A stretch of DNA of 64,000 nucleotides from Sthenelais limicola (Eukaryota > Annelida > Polychaeta > Phyllodocida > Sigalionidae). Location: contig OW804097.1 of the NCBI GenBank assembly GCA_942159475.1, forward strand, positions 3,935,685 to 3,999,684, read 5' to 3'. How positions within the stretch are numbered: position 1 is the stretch's first letter; each line of letters starts with the position of its first letter. The notes beneath the pieces are model-generated. The model was given only the letters and a program-made list of their open reading frames with translations. It ran no database searches and was not told where the DNA came from. Positions 1 to 11,372 of the stretch are shown here, piece after piece. The position numbers were made by a program, and so were the translations under genes.

Positions 1-57
1 GGAAGAGGTGATGTGGCTGTGTACCAACGCCTGGAACCAAGGCATTGATGCCTACAG
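1..57 (+). CDS. TEX11/SPO22-like gene, antepenultimate exon (partial)
   Basis: The window opens inside a coding exon. Reading from base 2 gives EEVMWLCTNAWNQGIDAY, and the last codon is split (AG at the exon end, phase 2). A GTGAGT donor follows at 58. The pattern of tryptophans and W-N-x-G-I resembles the C-terminal TPR-like region of TEX11/SPO22/ZIP4 meiosis proteins, which act on meiotic chromosomes in crossover formation. It joins in frame to the exon at 6064, rebuilding an arginine codon over the junction. The 5' part of the gene lies outside the window. The family call rests on a short stretch and is moderately confident. Confidence 0.6.
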
Positions 58-123
58 GTGAGTTACCCTTATTTCTGCCATAGTAATCAAATTTTTACTC
101 GCAACCCATATGGGTTCGTGACT

Positions 124-224
124 AAATAGAGATTCCGCGCCGTGGTATCACATGACTTCAGTTCGTGCGGTTTTCACGCGGTGGCATAGACTTAAAAAAT
201 CTCTGAATTGCGGAATCTCTATTT
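124..224. mobile_element. small hairpin (MITE-like) element
   Basis: AAATAGAGATTCCGC at 124-138 is repeated as its exact reverse complement at 210-224, leaving a 71-bp loop. The flanking words, including a GTCATTTTTTCTGAA stretch near 228, recur inverted near 3728-3770, so this may be a nested insertion in a larger repeat. No coding capacity. Confidence 0.55.
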
Positions 225-620
225 GGGTCATTTTTTCTGAATGTGTACAAATGTAAAATTCCTGACTTGTGTCTGTTTTCCCGCCCATCAGAGTCACAAT
301 TTTGCATTCACATTAACGCAGTGTATCTCAGCGTAACAAGGAGGAGAAAAGCTTTCCAGAAATGTATACTTTTATATACCTATGGCAAAGACATCACATT
401 CTTTTGTAGGGTCAGAATCAAAATAACCTGTAATTTACAGCTTCTCCTGATTTTAGAAGTTTAAATCTTTTTGTAAAAATGTATTTGATCATTTATCTTA
501 CTTTATTTTGGCTTTCCATGTATAACTTTAGTGTACAACTCTATGAAAGGGGTGGTAGGGCCCATGCAGGTCCCAATGGTAAACTATTGGGGCCCATGAG
601 AAATTTTAACCATTTTCAAG

Positions 621-3561
621 CAAACGCCCATCATCATATATATCTGCAATTCTAGAAAAATGAACACAATATGTTCAATACTAAAAAGTACTTGAATGTA
701 TTGAACATCTTTTAGCGAACAAGATACAAAAAAAGAAACAACTCTACTCCCATTTACAAGGAAATAACAACAAATCCACAAAACCATCTTCAATTTATAC
801 TAATTATGCTGATGGGCGTTTGCAGGAGTAGGTGTGACAAGTGATGTGTTATCCAGGTATTGCAAAACGTTTCAAACTTGCTATAATGATGTTATTCATA
901 AATGGTGTGCCAAAGTGAAAGTGGAAAACACAAAACCCTAACTTCAAAGTGTTTTTGGAAGATTTTATAGCAAGATTTTCAACAAAGCAAACGTCCATCA
1001 TGAAAATAATGCCCATCATTGAAATGCTCTGCTGAGCTAGGTCTGCTCAGTAAGTTAATCTGCTGTTGGAGACATCTTTAGTTGGAATATACAGTGGTAA
1101 GTAACAGTCTTTTCTAGCACTGATCTTACCTAATTTTGTCAAAAATAGCATGAAAAATTGAAAGTGACATTCTGATTATGTGAAGGATAATGTTTTGATA
1201 TTCTGTAAGATCAACTGAAATGGTCAGAAAGTTTCAAAGCTTTGTATATTCTGTTTCAATTGTGTTCAGAAATCAATGGCTGAAAGATATTTAGTCATGA
1301 CACAGAACCAGATTGCTTTACTCATGTGATCAGAACTACACATGTTAGTTATAAATCAGGCATAACGCCCATCATGGTAATGATTACAGTACAAATCTGT
1401 TTCTCAAAGTGATAATAATCAGTGGAAATATGATATTGTTGTGTTTGTATTGTTGTATGACTTGTATTGGTATGCAAGAAATTCTTTCTTGTGGTTGATC
1501 AATGCCCAAAATCTTAATATGGGTGATACAAAATGAGGTTAACATTTGCTATGACAAACGCCCATCATCAAAATGAAAAATAACTCAGTAAATTTGGCAT
1601 ATTGTCTGTGTTAATAACATGAAAACATGCCCCTGCATGTATTTCATTGCATCCAATCGTTTAAACATGTTCTTTATATTCTACATGGTCATAGTCAGTG
1701 GATTTTGTAATGTACAGTGTTTACATTGTTTTTCATGATGGGCGTTTGTGAATATAGCAAATTATATAGAGTGGGTCTACCAACAGCCCTACACATTATA
1801 CAATGCCCTTCTTTCAATATTATGTTTTATAAGCTACTGTTTAATCATATATAAATGGTTAAGGGTGGAACTATTACTATATTTTAGTACAAGGGGTACC
1901 ATTTCCATGATGGGCGTTTTCCAAGGTAATGTTCACCCTCAAAAACCCATGAAAGGTTCTTTCAACCAACACCAAATTTCAACCATAAATGCATGATTTT
2001 ATGCTTTATGAAATGGCATTACAATCTTCCTGTTTTTTCAAAAATGTTTTTTCACATTTATGGGGCCTTACTATGTATTATATGTAAATTTCATTTTCAG
2101 ATCAACATGGTTGGACTACCAACACTAACAAACTATGAAAGGGCTGCTGCATCATCTAGGGTCTACTGGAGAAAAAAGACAGCCACCAGCTAGACCTGGA
2201 GTGCCCTAAACAATGAGTAGAAGAGGAAATAATGTTTGAAAACGAAAGTTGAAAATATCCCATTTAATTAATTAAAATGTTATCCTACTTGCAATATCTA
2301 TCATACAGATGTATAATATTGATGAAGCATTATAAACTTCATAACTACAAACTGTCACTGTTACACTGTCAAAAAATGAAAAGATTCTAAGAGGGATTTC
2401 TTGTGAAAAAAGCCATTTGAAGTAATATCATTTTTGCAACTTATGACTCATTTTTCTGAAACACATCACCTATGGCATCTTAAAAATGCAACTTACTGAT
2501 GATGGTCGACCATATAAACAAGTTAATTTCATTATGAAGCTAGTAGCAATGAGTACACTGTGCTACTAAATGTATCCATGCAATTCTGAGGTCATCCTGA
2601 GCATTAGATAAAAAGAGGCTATTGTGACAAACCTAACTTTAGACATAAGTCATACAGCAGCATGAGACATGGAAAGTTGCTGATGACTTTTAAACATTTC
2701 AGAAGTAAAAAGAACATGTTGGGCATGTTTCCTGAAAACATTGTTTATGTATGGTTATTATTAGATTCCTTTAGATGATGTTTCATATCCTATCTACATG
2801 CACAAACGCCCATCATGGAAAACCAAACGCCCATCATAAGAAGTCTTTTATAAGGCCAGCTTGAAGGTTATATACTCTTTCTTTGATGATTTAAATACTT
2901 CTTTTGTACTGACAGGTGACACTACTTCTCTGTTGGAATTTCTGGAGAGAAAAGTATGTTTTTTTGTATCTTGAAGTCATGTGTAGCCATTGTTGATACT
3001 CAATAAACGAAGGTATACTTTTTCGTATATTATTTAATTGAAATACACTTGTCTTGTTTTAATCTCAGTTGTTGATGAATATAGAGCAATATTGAACCAT
3101 TTCAGGTTCATTCATAACGAAATAGGACAGATAATGGGCTTTTACTTCATTATGTATAATATGCTATTGTGACAAACGCCCATCAGTGAAATACAGCACC
3201 TTTGGGATGGAGTAATTTAAACACAACTTTGTTTAAGGTCCTATAACTTGGGGAAGTATTAGATAATATATTTGTTATTACCCAGGTGCATTATTAAGGT
3301 TCAAGCCATTTCAAACACTTTTTTACAAGTATTTGAAACCAAGGTATGGGAAAAAAATGGATGATGGGGATTTTGAGGAAATAGGGCTGATGCACTTAGC
3401 CCAATTTTGTCATGAAGTTATACTTCTTGGTTATAACAATTTTTACTACAGATTCATTACCATGTTGTCTTGTTGTGGTGTACTTTTAGGCTTTATGTAC
3501 AAATAGAATTAACTATAAGGTGTGTGTTTCATCTTAAATGAGTTATGATGATGGACGTTTG
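621..3561. repeat. cluster of the dispersed motif CAAACGCCCATCATG
   Basis: About eleven near-identical copies of a 12-15-bp word occur in under 3 kb of intron. Forward copies are at 621, 988 (one change), 1362, 1555, 2803, 2824 and 3173, with a partial copy at 1009. Reverse copies are at 811, 1734, 1906 and 3548 (one change). Spacing is irregular and the flanks are unrelated, so this is neither a tandem satellite nor a set of transposon copies with recognisable bodies. I did not notice the word elsewhere in the window. Function unknown. Confidence 0.75.
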
Positions 3562-3904
3562 CCAATTTCTGAATCCCAAATTTTGATTTACCATAAAAAC
3601 TGTACCACTGGGAGGAAATGTGTATAATGGGTATTGACAGAAAGCTCTAAACCTGGACTAATGAGACATGTAGGTTTAAAATTGATCCGGAGAACCTTTT
3701 GAAATTCCATACTTCTAGCTGAATTGTACACGTTCAGAAAAAATGACCCATTTACTCCCGCAACCCTATGTGTTGCTCATAAAAATCTAAATTTTAATTC
3801 AACTTCCATGGTAAGTCTCTAAAATTCCAAAAACTACCTCACATCTGGTATGGCTATTTCTATTCTTGCCATATAGTAAGTAGAACAATAGAACTAAACA
3901 TGGT

Positions 3905-4393
3905 CCTGGGTATGACCATGAACTGCCTTTCTGTCTCTTTTCTCTTGTCTCTTTTCTCTCTCTCCCTTCTTCTCTATCTCTATTTCCTGGATATGACCAT
4001 AAAGTGCCTTTTTGTCTCTTTTATGTCTCTACCTCCCTTCTTCTCTATCTCTATTTCCTGGGTATGATCATAAAGTGCCTTTTTGTCTCTTTTATCTGTC
4101 TCTACCTCCCTTCTTCTCTATCTCTATTTCCTGGGTATGATCATAAAGTGCCTTTTTGTCTCTTTTATCTGTCTCTACCTCCCTTCTTCTCTATCTCTAT
4201 TTCCTGGATATGACCATAAAGTGCCTTTCTGTCTCTTTTCTCTGTCTCTCTCTCCCTTCTTCTCTATCTCTATTTCCTGGGTATGATCATAAACTGCCTC
4301 CCTCTCAGCTCTTCCGCCCTTGATATAACCATATTAAATGTGTTAATAAGGGCGTAAAGCAATCATCTCACTCACTCACTCACTCACTCACTC
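3905..4393 (+). repeat. SINE-like CACT-tailed repeat with an expanded 73-bp internal tandem
   Basis: The 3' part (about 4300-4393) has a GCCCTTGATATAACC arm, a compensating AAGGGCGTAAAGC arm and a terminal (CACT)n run. Upstream, a pyrimidine-rich segment beginning TGGGTATGA is repeated in tandem, starting near 3908, 3988, 4059, 4132, 4205 and 4278 with a period close to 73 bp. Related copies lie at 20622-20808, 28915-29185 and 58913-59048. Such tails are typical of short retroposons, but no RNA polymerase III A/B box was verified. Confidence 0.6.
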
Positions 4394-4568
4394 ATATAAC
4401 TAAATATATATGCACTTCAAGTCTATTTCAATTTCTAAGCGAGATATATTTTAGCATTAATTGATCAGAATTTCAATTTAAATTACATATTGCAGCTTTT
4501 GTTGACCTTGAAAGAGCTTGAGTCTACTTGAGTTTGAGAAAGCTGTATTTAAGAGCATTGGTGATATA

Positions 4569-5880
4569 ATATTTTTTTTTTTTTTGGACAATATGTTTAT
4601 TCAGGAGGTTTGTACAATAAAGCAACCAAAACAATTTTGTTTATAAATATAGCGATTTTCCTCATGCCCTGATCATCAGGACTTTGTCTCTTGTCCATAT
4701 GGTGGGTGAGACGTTCATTTAAATAATATACTATTGTCATCAGCATAGTTAGATTCAATTTTTGATACATTGGTCTTTTGCAATCTTTTTACCTTAATTT
4801 ATACTACTATGCGATATATACATTCAATGGAAGTGGATTGATCCAAGGATCGTTAATGAAATTTATGTGATGAGAAATGGAGTGATATGATGAAATAATA
4901 TCAGGCTATTATTTGTATAGCTATAAATGGTGGGTGAGTGAGTGGCACATATGCATAGTTTGTTTTTAGGGGTGAGTAGGGTAAGCATTTCGGTTTTGTA
5001 ACAGTTACTGTGAAACAGTATAATCATTGTACGTCATGGCAATACATTTTCAGACATTTTTCTTATAATAGTGTGCTTGAGCGCAGTGCTAAACTCTTTA
5101 CAAACATCTCTATTTCTCAATGATGGTTCTAAAGCATTCCAATCTCTGGCACATTGGTATGTCAGAGATCTCCTATCTTTCTCAGTTCGCGGTATAAAAG
5201 TAGTCAAAGTAGGAGCGGTGTTTTGTCTCGTATTTCTAGTATCTATATTATTTCTCTCACTATATGCTGCTCCATGAGCTAATCTCATATTGTTAAATAA
5301 TATCCTATCTTTGATTAACATCGTTTTTGTTTCTATGTGCATTTCAATTATAGGCGTCCTTATATCTGCACCTAATGCGCTACGAATTACTCTATTTTGG
5401 AGTTTTTGAAGTTTTTCTAATTCAGTTTTATTTAGACAGCTTAGTACAGATAGACTATAATCAAATAATGATAATATCTTAGACTTACAGATAATGACTG
5501 CAGTCCTGGCATCCAGATTTTTTCTTATTTTGTTAAACGAATAGAGCTTGTAATTTATTTGCTTCACTACTGAGTTTAGCTGACCTATCATCGTTAGATG
5601 TTCGTCCAGTTTAATGCCTAAATATTCATATGAGACTACTGATTCTAGTGGCGTATTATCTATTTTGACTACTACCTGCTTGCCATGTGTTTTATGGCGC
5701 GTGTTAAACACCAGCAATTTTGTTTTTGTTTTGTTGAGAGAAAGCTTGCAGCTCAAGCACCAATTATAAAATATTTTAAGATCAGCAGAGAGAGAATCTT
5801 CACAGTTTTTCAGGTTTGGTGCAGAATAATAAATAACAGTGTCATCTGCATATTGTATGAATTTAGATGCACTAATTAGT
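4569..5880 (-). mobile_element. 5'-truncated LINE (non-LTR retrotransposon), minus strand
   Basis: On the minus strand this starts inside a reverse transcriptase just before the catalytic QYADDT motif (about 5830-5850). It then continues through a long open frame (5756-5034, 240 codons) typical of the thumb and C-terminal region of Jockey/CR1/RTE-like LINE proteins, including CKLSLNKTKTKLLVF and YEYLGIKLD. The + strand poly-T at 4569-4583 is the element's poly-A tail, with an AATAAA signal about 15 bp before it. The 5' break at about 5880 abuts the 75-bp exon duplication of the host gene. The surviving frame is intact, so the insertion is fairly young but 5'-truncated and dead. Confidence 0.85.
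5034..5879 (-). pseudogene. LINE reverse transcriptase, C-terminal part
   Basis: The open reading frame runs on the minus strand from the truncation point to a stop near 5034. The visible start is inside the palm domain: the YADD box is present, while the earlier RT motifs and the endonuclease are missing. The remaining product would lack most of the catalytic domain. It is part of the LINE described at 4569-5880 and not a host gene. Confidence 0.8.
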
Positions 5881-5881
5881 T

Positions 5882-6105
5882 ACTAATTATAACTGACTGA
5901 TGCCCTATTGCAGGGGGAGCCGGCTGGACGAGGCTCTACAGTGGTGTGAAATGTTACTAATTATAACTGCCCTGTGTTACTATTGCAGGGGGAGCCGGCT
6001 GGACGAGGCTCTACAGTGGTGTGAAATGTTACTAATTATAACTGCCCTGTGTTACTATTGCAGGGGGAGCCGGCTGGACGAGGCTCTACAGTGGTGTGAA
6101 ATGGC
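5882..6105 (+). repeat. 75-bp tandem triplication spanning a 3' splice site
   Basis: Three copies of a 75-bp unit are seen. Each consists of about 33 bp of intron end (pyrimidines, then TATTGCAG) plus the first 42 bp of the following exon. The AG acceptors sit at 5912-5913, 5987-5988 and 6062-6063. Copy 1 differs slightly in its intron part; copies 2 and 3 are identical there. The unit is 25 codons long and free of stops, so use of an upstream acceptor without removing later copies would add 25 or 50 residues in frame. Confidence 0.9.
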
Positions 6106-6160
6106 CATGAACCTCGTGCAACATGTCAACCAGTCTCAGCGTAATGACTATCTCCAAAAG
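6064..6160 (+). CDS. TEX11/SPO22-like gene, penultimate exon
   Basis: The exon follows the third of three identical TTGCAG acceptors and ends at CAAAAG before a GTGGGA donor. Its 97 bp read (R)GSRLDEALQWCEMAMNLV and onward to NDYLQK, a helical TPR-like segment (A-L-Q-W-C pattern) as in TEX11/SPO22 C-termini. Phase: the first base completes the arginine codon left open at 57, and the end is phase 0, matching the exon at 7637. Acceptors at 5913 and 5988 could lengthen the exon 5' by 150 or 75 bp without a frameshift. Confidence 0.7.
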
Positions 6161-7636
6161 GTGGGAATTAATATCACTTCTAGCATGGTGACAAATATTG
6201 TGTTGTAAAAGTAGGGTCTAGTCTTTGACTTGACCCAGCTTCTTAATTTAAGTTTTATTTACATCGAAACGCATCTGCCATGCCTCCTACTGGCTCATGG
6301 GTCTAACCATCCTTCTCTCCGCCACCACTCATGAATGGTTTTCCACCCAAAAGCATACTCCCTGGTTACATTCACAGTATCACTAATTGTTATCACGTCG
6401 AAGGAGGGGGCGGACGGGAATGGCCAGCAGGCCGAGGGTGGGGGGGGGGGGGGACTGATTATAGCAGGAGGGAGATAACTGAGTGACCATTAAGGTAATT
6501 AATTGGCCCATTCAGGGTAAGCCAATCGACCCAGTCTCCTTCTGTTTAGTATATGAGTCATCAAATAAATGAACAGATTGATTCTCTTTCAACTAGTTTG
6601 GTTCTGGCCTTAAAACATACCCATCTGTGTGTTGCGTTGATTAATTTCTTGCCCAACTGCTGACCCTAATTTATTATGAAGAACAACATGGTATTCTTCA
6701 GTGTAATTAGAGAAGCCTACTTTACTCCTTAATATACCTATTTTGTATTTTATTTGGAACCAGCAGATTAGCACACAAGTGGTATTTTATTTGTTTTTTG
6801 AGATGAAATATAAAAATGATCATGAATTGGTGAGAGATCTGAGAAACAGTATCACAATAAAAATAACAAGTTTCACTACTTTTATTTTGTCCTTGTTTTG
6901 ATTCTTGATTGGGTAATTAATTACTTGTTTTCTGAAAACAATTTTTAATACTTATTGTGTTTAATATGAACGTAGCTTAGTCAAATGTAACCAAGAAAAA
7001 AGGTAATCAAGAAAGGCAGTTCGGGAAGACCTCCTCTTGAGAAGAACGTAACCTCTTTGTCAAACACCTTATGGCAAATAAAGAATTATCTTATCTTATC
7101 TGACATTTTGATGATATTTTAAAGACTTAATGTCTGTCTCTTTTTATTGCTTGGAGCTTGTTCCATTCTTCAGAACTCTTATATAGAACGCTTTTTGAAG
7201 ACTTTTTTAATTGGTATTATTGTTTTAGATTAGTTGGTCTAATTACGGACTCTATACATCTATCACATGCCACATGCTGGGAGACCTGGTGATCAGTTAT
7301 TATACTGTGAAATACAATAAATCAATCACTTTTATAATATTAGCCTTGAAACGGTCCTGGCAATGAAGAATTTTTTAATGAGACCACCTCGCTATGAGAC
7401 CACAAATCGTTCAGTCTCAATAGAGAGGTTCTACTGTATCCAGCATCAATGAGTGGACAACCCACTTTGCAAACAAAATAAAGAATACAATGAATCAGTC
7501 AACCTCAAACTAATATTTATTAACAGATTAATATTCTCCATTATCTGTCCTCAAGGTTATGCACAGTTGTCTCCCTGATATGACAGTTTCTATTTTTGAA
7601 AAAGTTAAACAATTCAAACACACTTTCTCTCTGCAG
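6161..7636 (+). other. intron of the TEX11-like gene
   Basis: No coding exon is seen. It contains a short G run (6439-6453) within a GC-rich patch and ordinary AT-rich sequence. A CTCTCTGCAG acceptor ends it. Confidence 0.6.
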
Positions 7637-7702
7637 ATGTCGGACGTGTATGGAGAGCTGATGTTGCGGAAGGCAGGAGAGCAGGCAACCGTTAGCCTCT
7701 AG
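7637..7702 (+). CDS. TEX11/SPO22-like gene, last exon
   Basis: This 66-bp terminal exon follows a strong polypyrimidine-CAG acceptor in phase 0. It reads MSDVYGELMLRKAGEQATVSL and stops at TAG 7700-7702. The M-x-x-x-Y-x-E pattern near the end again recalls TEX11-type C-termini. The three exons together give about 70 residues of C-terminus. No further exon was found downstream, and a 3' UTR presumably follows. Confidence 0.65.
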   Translation: MSDVYGELMLRKAGEQATVSL

Positions 7703-9032
7703 CCACCGCTATACACCAAGCAGTCGTTAATTATACACAGAATTATTAGGACTGATTAGTGTCTTTAAGTAATTAACAGTCGAGAACCTATAAGCTCAAT
7801 ACTTAGACTATTATACATATATTTGGAAACTGGTAATTGGCGCAACAAAAAGGATTTATTGATCTCATTCTGTATATTTAAAAAAATATGTTTCAAGGAG
7901 ATGAGGGAATAATCTGTACTAATAAATAGCTTTCCTTAAGAATATACCGTAACGTTTTATCCTCTTTATAATTCTTCATGCAGCATAGAGAGGTAGATTG
8001 ATATCATGCCATTCCAAATTATATCAGGTTTAATTTGAATAATATGCACAATTTTTAAAGAGATTCTAAACCTGCCCAATATAATAAAAATGATACAAAT
8101 TGTATGTTTTCCAGAATACATTTCTTTATTAACCAAACAACTTCATATATTTGAGATGTAGAACTTATCTCCATACTATCCAATATGTAGAGCCGTTGCA
8201 GATGTATACTTTTTCTCTACTACTTACACTTGTGCTGTGGGTACATGTATGGTACTTACAAACCTTTATAGCGTGCAGTTGCTGAATATGTGCTATACTA
8301 TTGAGCAACAACACTGTAACATGTGCTTATTATCCACTGGGTGGAGCTTATAACAACTTTTATTCAGTAATCAAATAAATGATACAAAATCGGATGAGCC
8401 CCCTAAACTGTAGTTTTTCCAGGTCAACCTTGAAAATCCTGATGTAAATAATTGAGAGAATACAGGGTTACATCCCTTAACCATTTAACCATATTATATA
8501 GTTAAGTAATCATTGGTCGTATTTTCTTGATGCAAATTAGATATTATTATGTTTTGTTTTTACAATTTCCTCTTTAATTTAACAAAGATCTATTATTTAA
8601 TAATGTGCAGTTTGTATCCAATAGCAATAATTTATTAACACTATTCGAAATACCTACTTAGGCACAATGCACAGTGTGTATGTTCTCGTTCTAGGTAGAA
8701 ACAGTACTACTTTCACAATATTTTCATTACAATGCACGTCCGGTTTACAATTTACAAAATATACAATTGGGGTAGACCCTCTCTCTATACATAGGCATAA
8801 AATGTTGTTTTAATATCGAAAACGAGATAAGGTAGGGAAGATTGTAAGCCCTACTGGACACAGTAGTAAGAATGAATTAGGTATAACACTGATGAATATT
8901 ATTTTCATGTCTAATCTGAAATTATATCTCAGCAGGCTTTACAGAATAAAAAGTAGTTGTTTTATTCTCCTCCCCCAACTCAAGGTCATTACAAATATGT
9001 AATAACTTATAAATAACAGGATTTATACTTGT
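7703..9032. other. 3' flank of the TEX11-like gene, no feature seen
   Basis: AT-rich sequence, presumably 3' UTR and then intergenic DNA between two convergent genes. I see no open frame with a recognisable product and no RNA gene. Confidence 0.5.
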
Positions 9033-9148
9033 AACGTTGGTGGATGATTATAATGATAGGATAACGTTGGTCAATGAATACAATGCTTGGATAACGTTGG
9101 TCAAAGATTATAATGCTAGGGTGACGCTGGTCAATGATTACAATGTTC
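9033..9148. repeat. 30-bp minisatellite, four copies
   Basis: Four tandem copies of a 30-bp unit beginning ACGTTGGTCAATGATTA start at 9033, 9063, 9093 and 9123 with modest divergence. The short minus-strand frame through it is a by-product of the repeat. Confidence 0.75.
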
Positions 9149-9571
9149 ATGTCAAAACGTGCATCTTCACTTTTGGTAATGTGTAAAAAGTTAGATAAAT
9201 ACAAACTAGTCAACCTAGTTCTTTAACTTAGCTTAGCATAGCTCAGCCATAAAGAAGACGAAGAGAAGAACTCGTTTTTAACTCTTACTTCATTCCTACA
9301 TCTGAGGAAAGATGGGATACAGAAGAATCAGTTTACAAGAGATTCACCCTTAGTCAAAGAATGTGGAGAGACTACGGAAATCGCTGAAACCAGGAGGAGT
9401 GGAGGTGTAAAGAAGAGCAGCTAGTAAGACTAGTCAGGGTCCAGTGATGCCCAGTAGCGATCCTATGCTGTACATTAGGTAGATTGTTCCTGTTCCCAAG
9501 AGATCCTTCGCTGGAACAAAAATTTGGCTGCTGCATCCCCCCACCTAGAGGAATTTGAATAATTATTGGAG

Positions 9572-9655
9572 AAGAAATCCTCAATGTTCAAATAACTCAT
9601 CAATTTGAAGTCTTTTACAGCATCATCTACAAGTATTTCCTCAACACTTGGGGCA
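9572..9655 (-). pseudogene. duplicated CARD exon fragment (pseudo-exon)
   Basis: After a TCCTTAG acceptor the minus strand reads APSVEEILVDDAVKDFKL and on to NIEDFF, closely matching the start of the CARD exon at 12256 (EEILKDDSVKDFKLLSDLNIECF). Homology extends into the upstream intron (AATATTTCTC and the TATTGGGAAAAA block) but stops abruptly after about 84 exon bases. The rest of the death fold is missing and no donor follows. It is a partial tandem duplication downstream of the real gene and is probably not expressed. Confidence 0.7.
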
Positions 9656-9681
9656 CTAAGGACGAGAAATATTAATGAACT

Positions 9682-11207
9682 ATGAGAGTACAACTATCCA
9701 CATATATTGGGAAAAAATCACCTCCTTGCTCCAGCGAGGCCATTCTTTTTTGCTTTTTTTCAATTCAACAATAAAGGGTCGTCTGCCCCAAGAGACATTA
9801 ATTGTATATTTGTATTTCAACTTGTTAATCCATATATCTAGCCAATCAGAAATAATTAATATATATCTGGTGTTTGAAGTTCAGCCCTCACGCTTGGGGC
9901 CATGGATGCATGCAAATATTCAACAGCTGTAATATTTTGTACGCAAACCTGGGTTTCACTGCCATGCTACAGTACTTCTCCCACTCCCACTACTCCTGTT
10001 TCTTTGTTCATACTTTTAGAAGTGTGGGTGGGTGGGTGGGTGAGGGGAAGGGGGGGGGGGGAGTAGCGGGAAGGAACCATTTCAATTCAAACATATTTGT
10101 GCATTTGGTTATGCACTATTTATTGTAACTGTATTAAATGATCGCCAATAAAAATATTCAAAAACATAAGGGTGGAGGCAGTGGAACCCAGATGTTTGTG
10201 GGTTTACTAGTGCAAATATAGAGATCTACATGTAACACTCATCAAGTGAACTCAAGCTACATTAAGAAGGAACTATATATATATGGGGCTAATTCTCTCA
10301 ATTTGGCTAGTAGTTCATTTTAGTTTATTTTCACTTATTCAATCCCCCAAATAGTTTATTAGTTTTAGCATTAAAAACTATTTCTAAAAGAACTGAGAAT
10401 AACCTCATTCCTATGGTGACCGAAATCAAAATTGATTCCATATCTGGTGCATTCAAAACTGTTACAAAATTCGGAGTTGGTTTCAACAGTTCCTACTGAC
10501 TTTTCTGTCTTTACTAAATTACTGTCACTAACAGCCATTCTTCGTCCCATTAAAGTTCCAGAAATGGGAAAGTACTACACAGAACTGATATAAGTCACAT
10601 TTACATGCAGTGCTTGTGCAATTACAGACATTTTCTATAGAAGGTTGATAATGTCCATTCATTCAGATACATTGGAACTGGCATTGGTGGCCCAGAAAAT
10701 AGAGGATACAAAAACTTACTAAAAAGCTACTGACACTGTTCTGAGGTGCAAGACGTTCTTTCACTGCCCTACAACTGTCCATTTGTTTTGTTTGATTTTA
10801 GTTTACCTACTTACATTACTTCTGTTAACCTGCCCGAATGTCTGTATTATGGTCACTACTGTACCTAAATGTTATCATAAAGTATATTAGCTATTTCACC
10901 CGTAACCATATGTATCATATTCACACTATAATTAACCATCCGTCATTCACATGTACTGAAGCTAGTTATTACTTAGTGGAATAGTTTGGTTTATTTGCAA
11001 CTCAACTCAAACTTCTAGCGGAAGACCTGACATGTCAGAGTTGACCAACCACTAGTAATAACATCAGCAATAAAGAATTTTTTAATTGAATTGAATAAAA
11101 AAAACATTGTACTTGAGTTCTACTATTGTTCCTGTGAGAGGTTTGTTCCCAATGATAACAGCTAATTTCAAATGGTTAAATTGATAATGCATGTTCACTA
11201 CTCCTAC
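9682..11207. other. intergenic region with a G-rich tract
   Basis: No gene seen. A G-rich run at 10025-10061 (four GGGT repeats, then a 12-G run) could form a G-quadruplex. The remainder is AT-rich. Confidence 0.5.
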
Positions 11208-11372
11208 CTAGAGCTCCCACGACCACCAAGTAGTGTTGACATTTAACCCCATGTTGGCGATGATGAAGTCCTGACCATCATCTTTCACTGCCTGCAGGAA
11301 GCCCCGGAAGTGACCAATGGTTTTGATGTGATCCAGAAGAAGGAGAACTTGCTCTTCATTACCTTGGACACT
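11208..11372 (-). CDS. Roc-COR-CARD gene, CARD exon 2 and stop
   Basis: The acceptor is TTTATAG. It encodes SVQGNEEQVLLLLDHIKTIG, then HFRGFLQAVKDDGQDFII, which matches helices 5-6 of CARD domains (LLDxIxxxGxxxFxxFLxAL-type spacing). It ends NTTWWSWEL with TAG at 11210-11208. A separate 109-codon minus-strand frame at 11532-11861 lies in the preceding intron and is not part of the model. Confidence 0.75.
   Translation of the reverse strand, partial: SVQGNEEQVLLLLDHIKTIGHFRGFLQAVKDDGQDFIIANMGLNVNTTWWSWEL

Larger units (their letters stand above)
58..5880 (+). other. intron of the TEX11-like gene, rich in repeats
   Basis: No protein-coding exon of the host gene is visible in this 6-kb intron. 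It holds a small hairpin element (124-224), a local cluster of a 15-bp motif (621-3561), a CACT-tailed SINE-like repeat with an expanded middle (3905-4393) and a truncated LINE on the opposite strand (4569-5880). Short open frames at 1748-2193 and 4004-4286 look like chance frames in repeats or AT-rich DNA. Confidence 0.6.
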
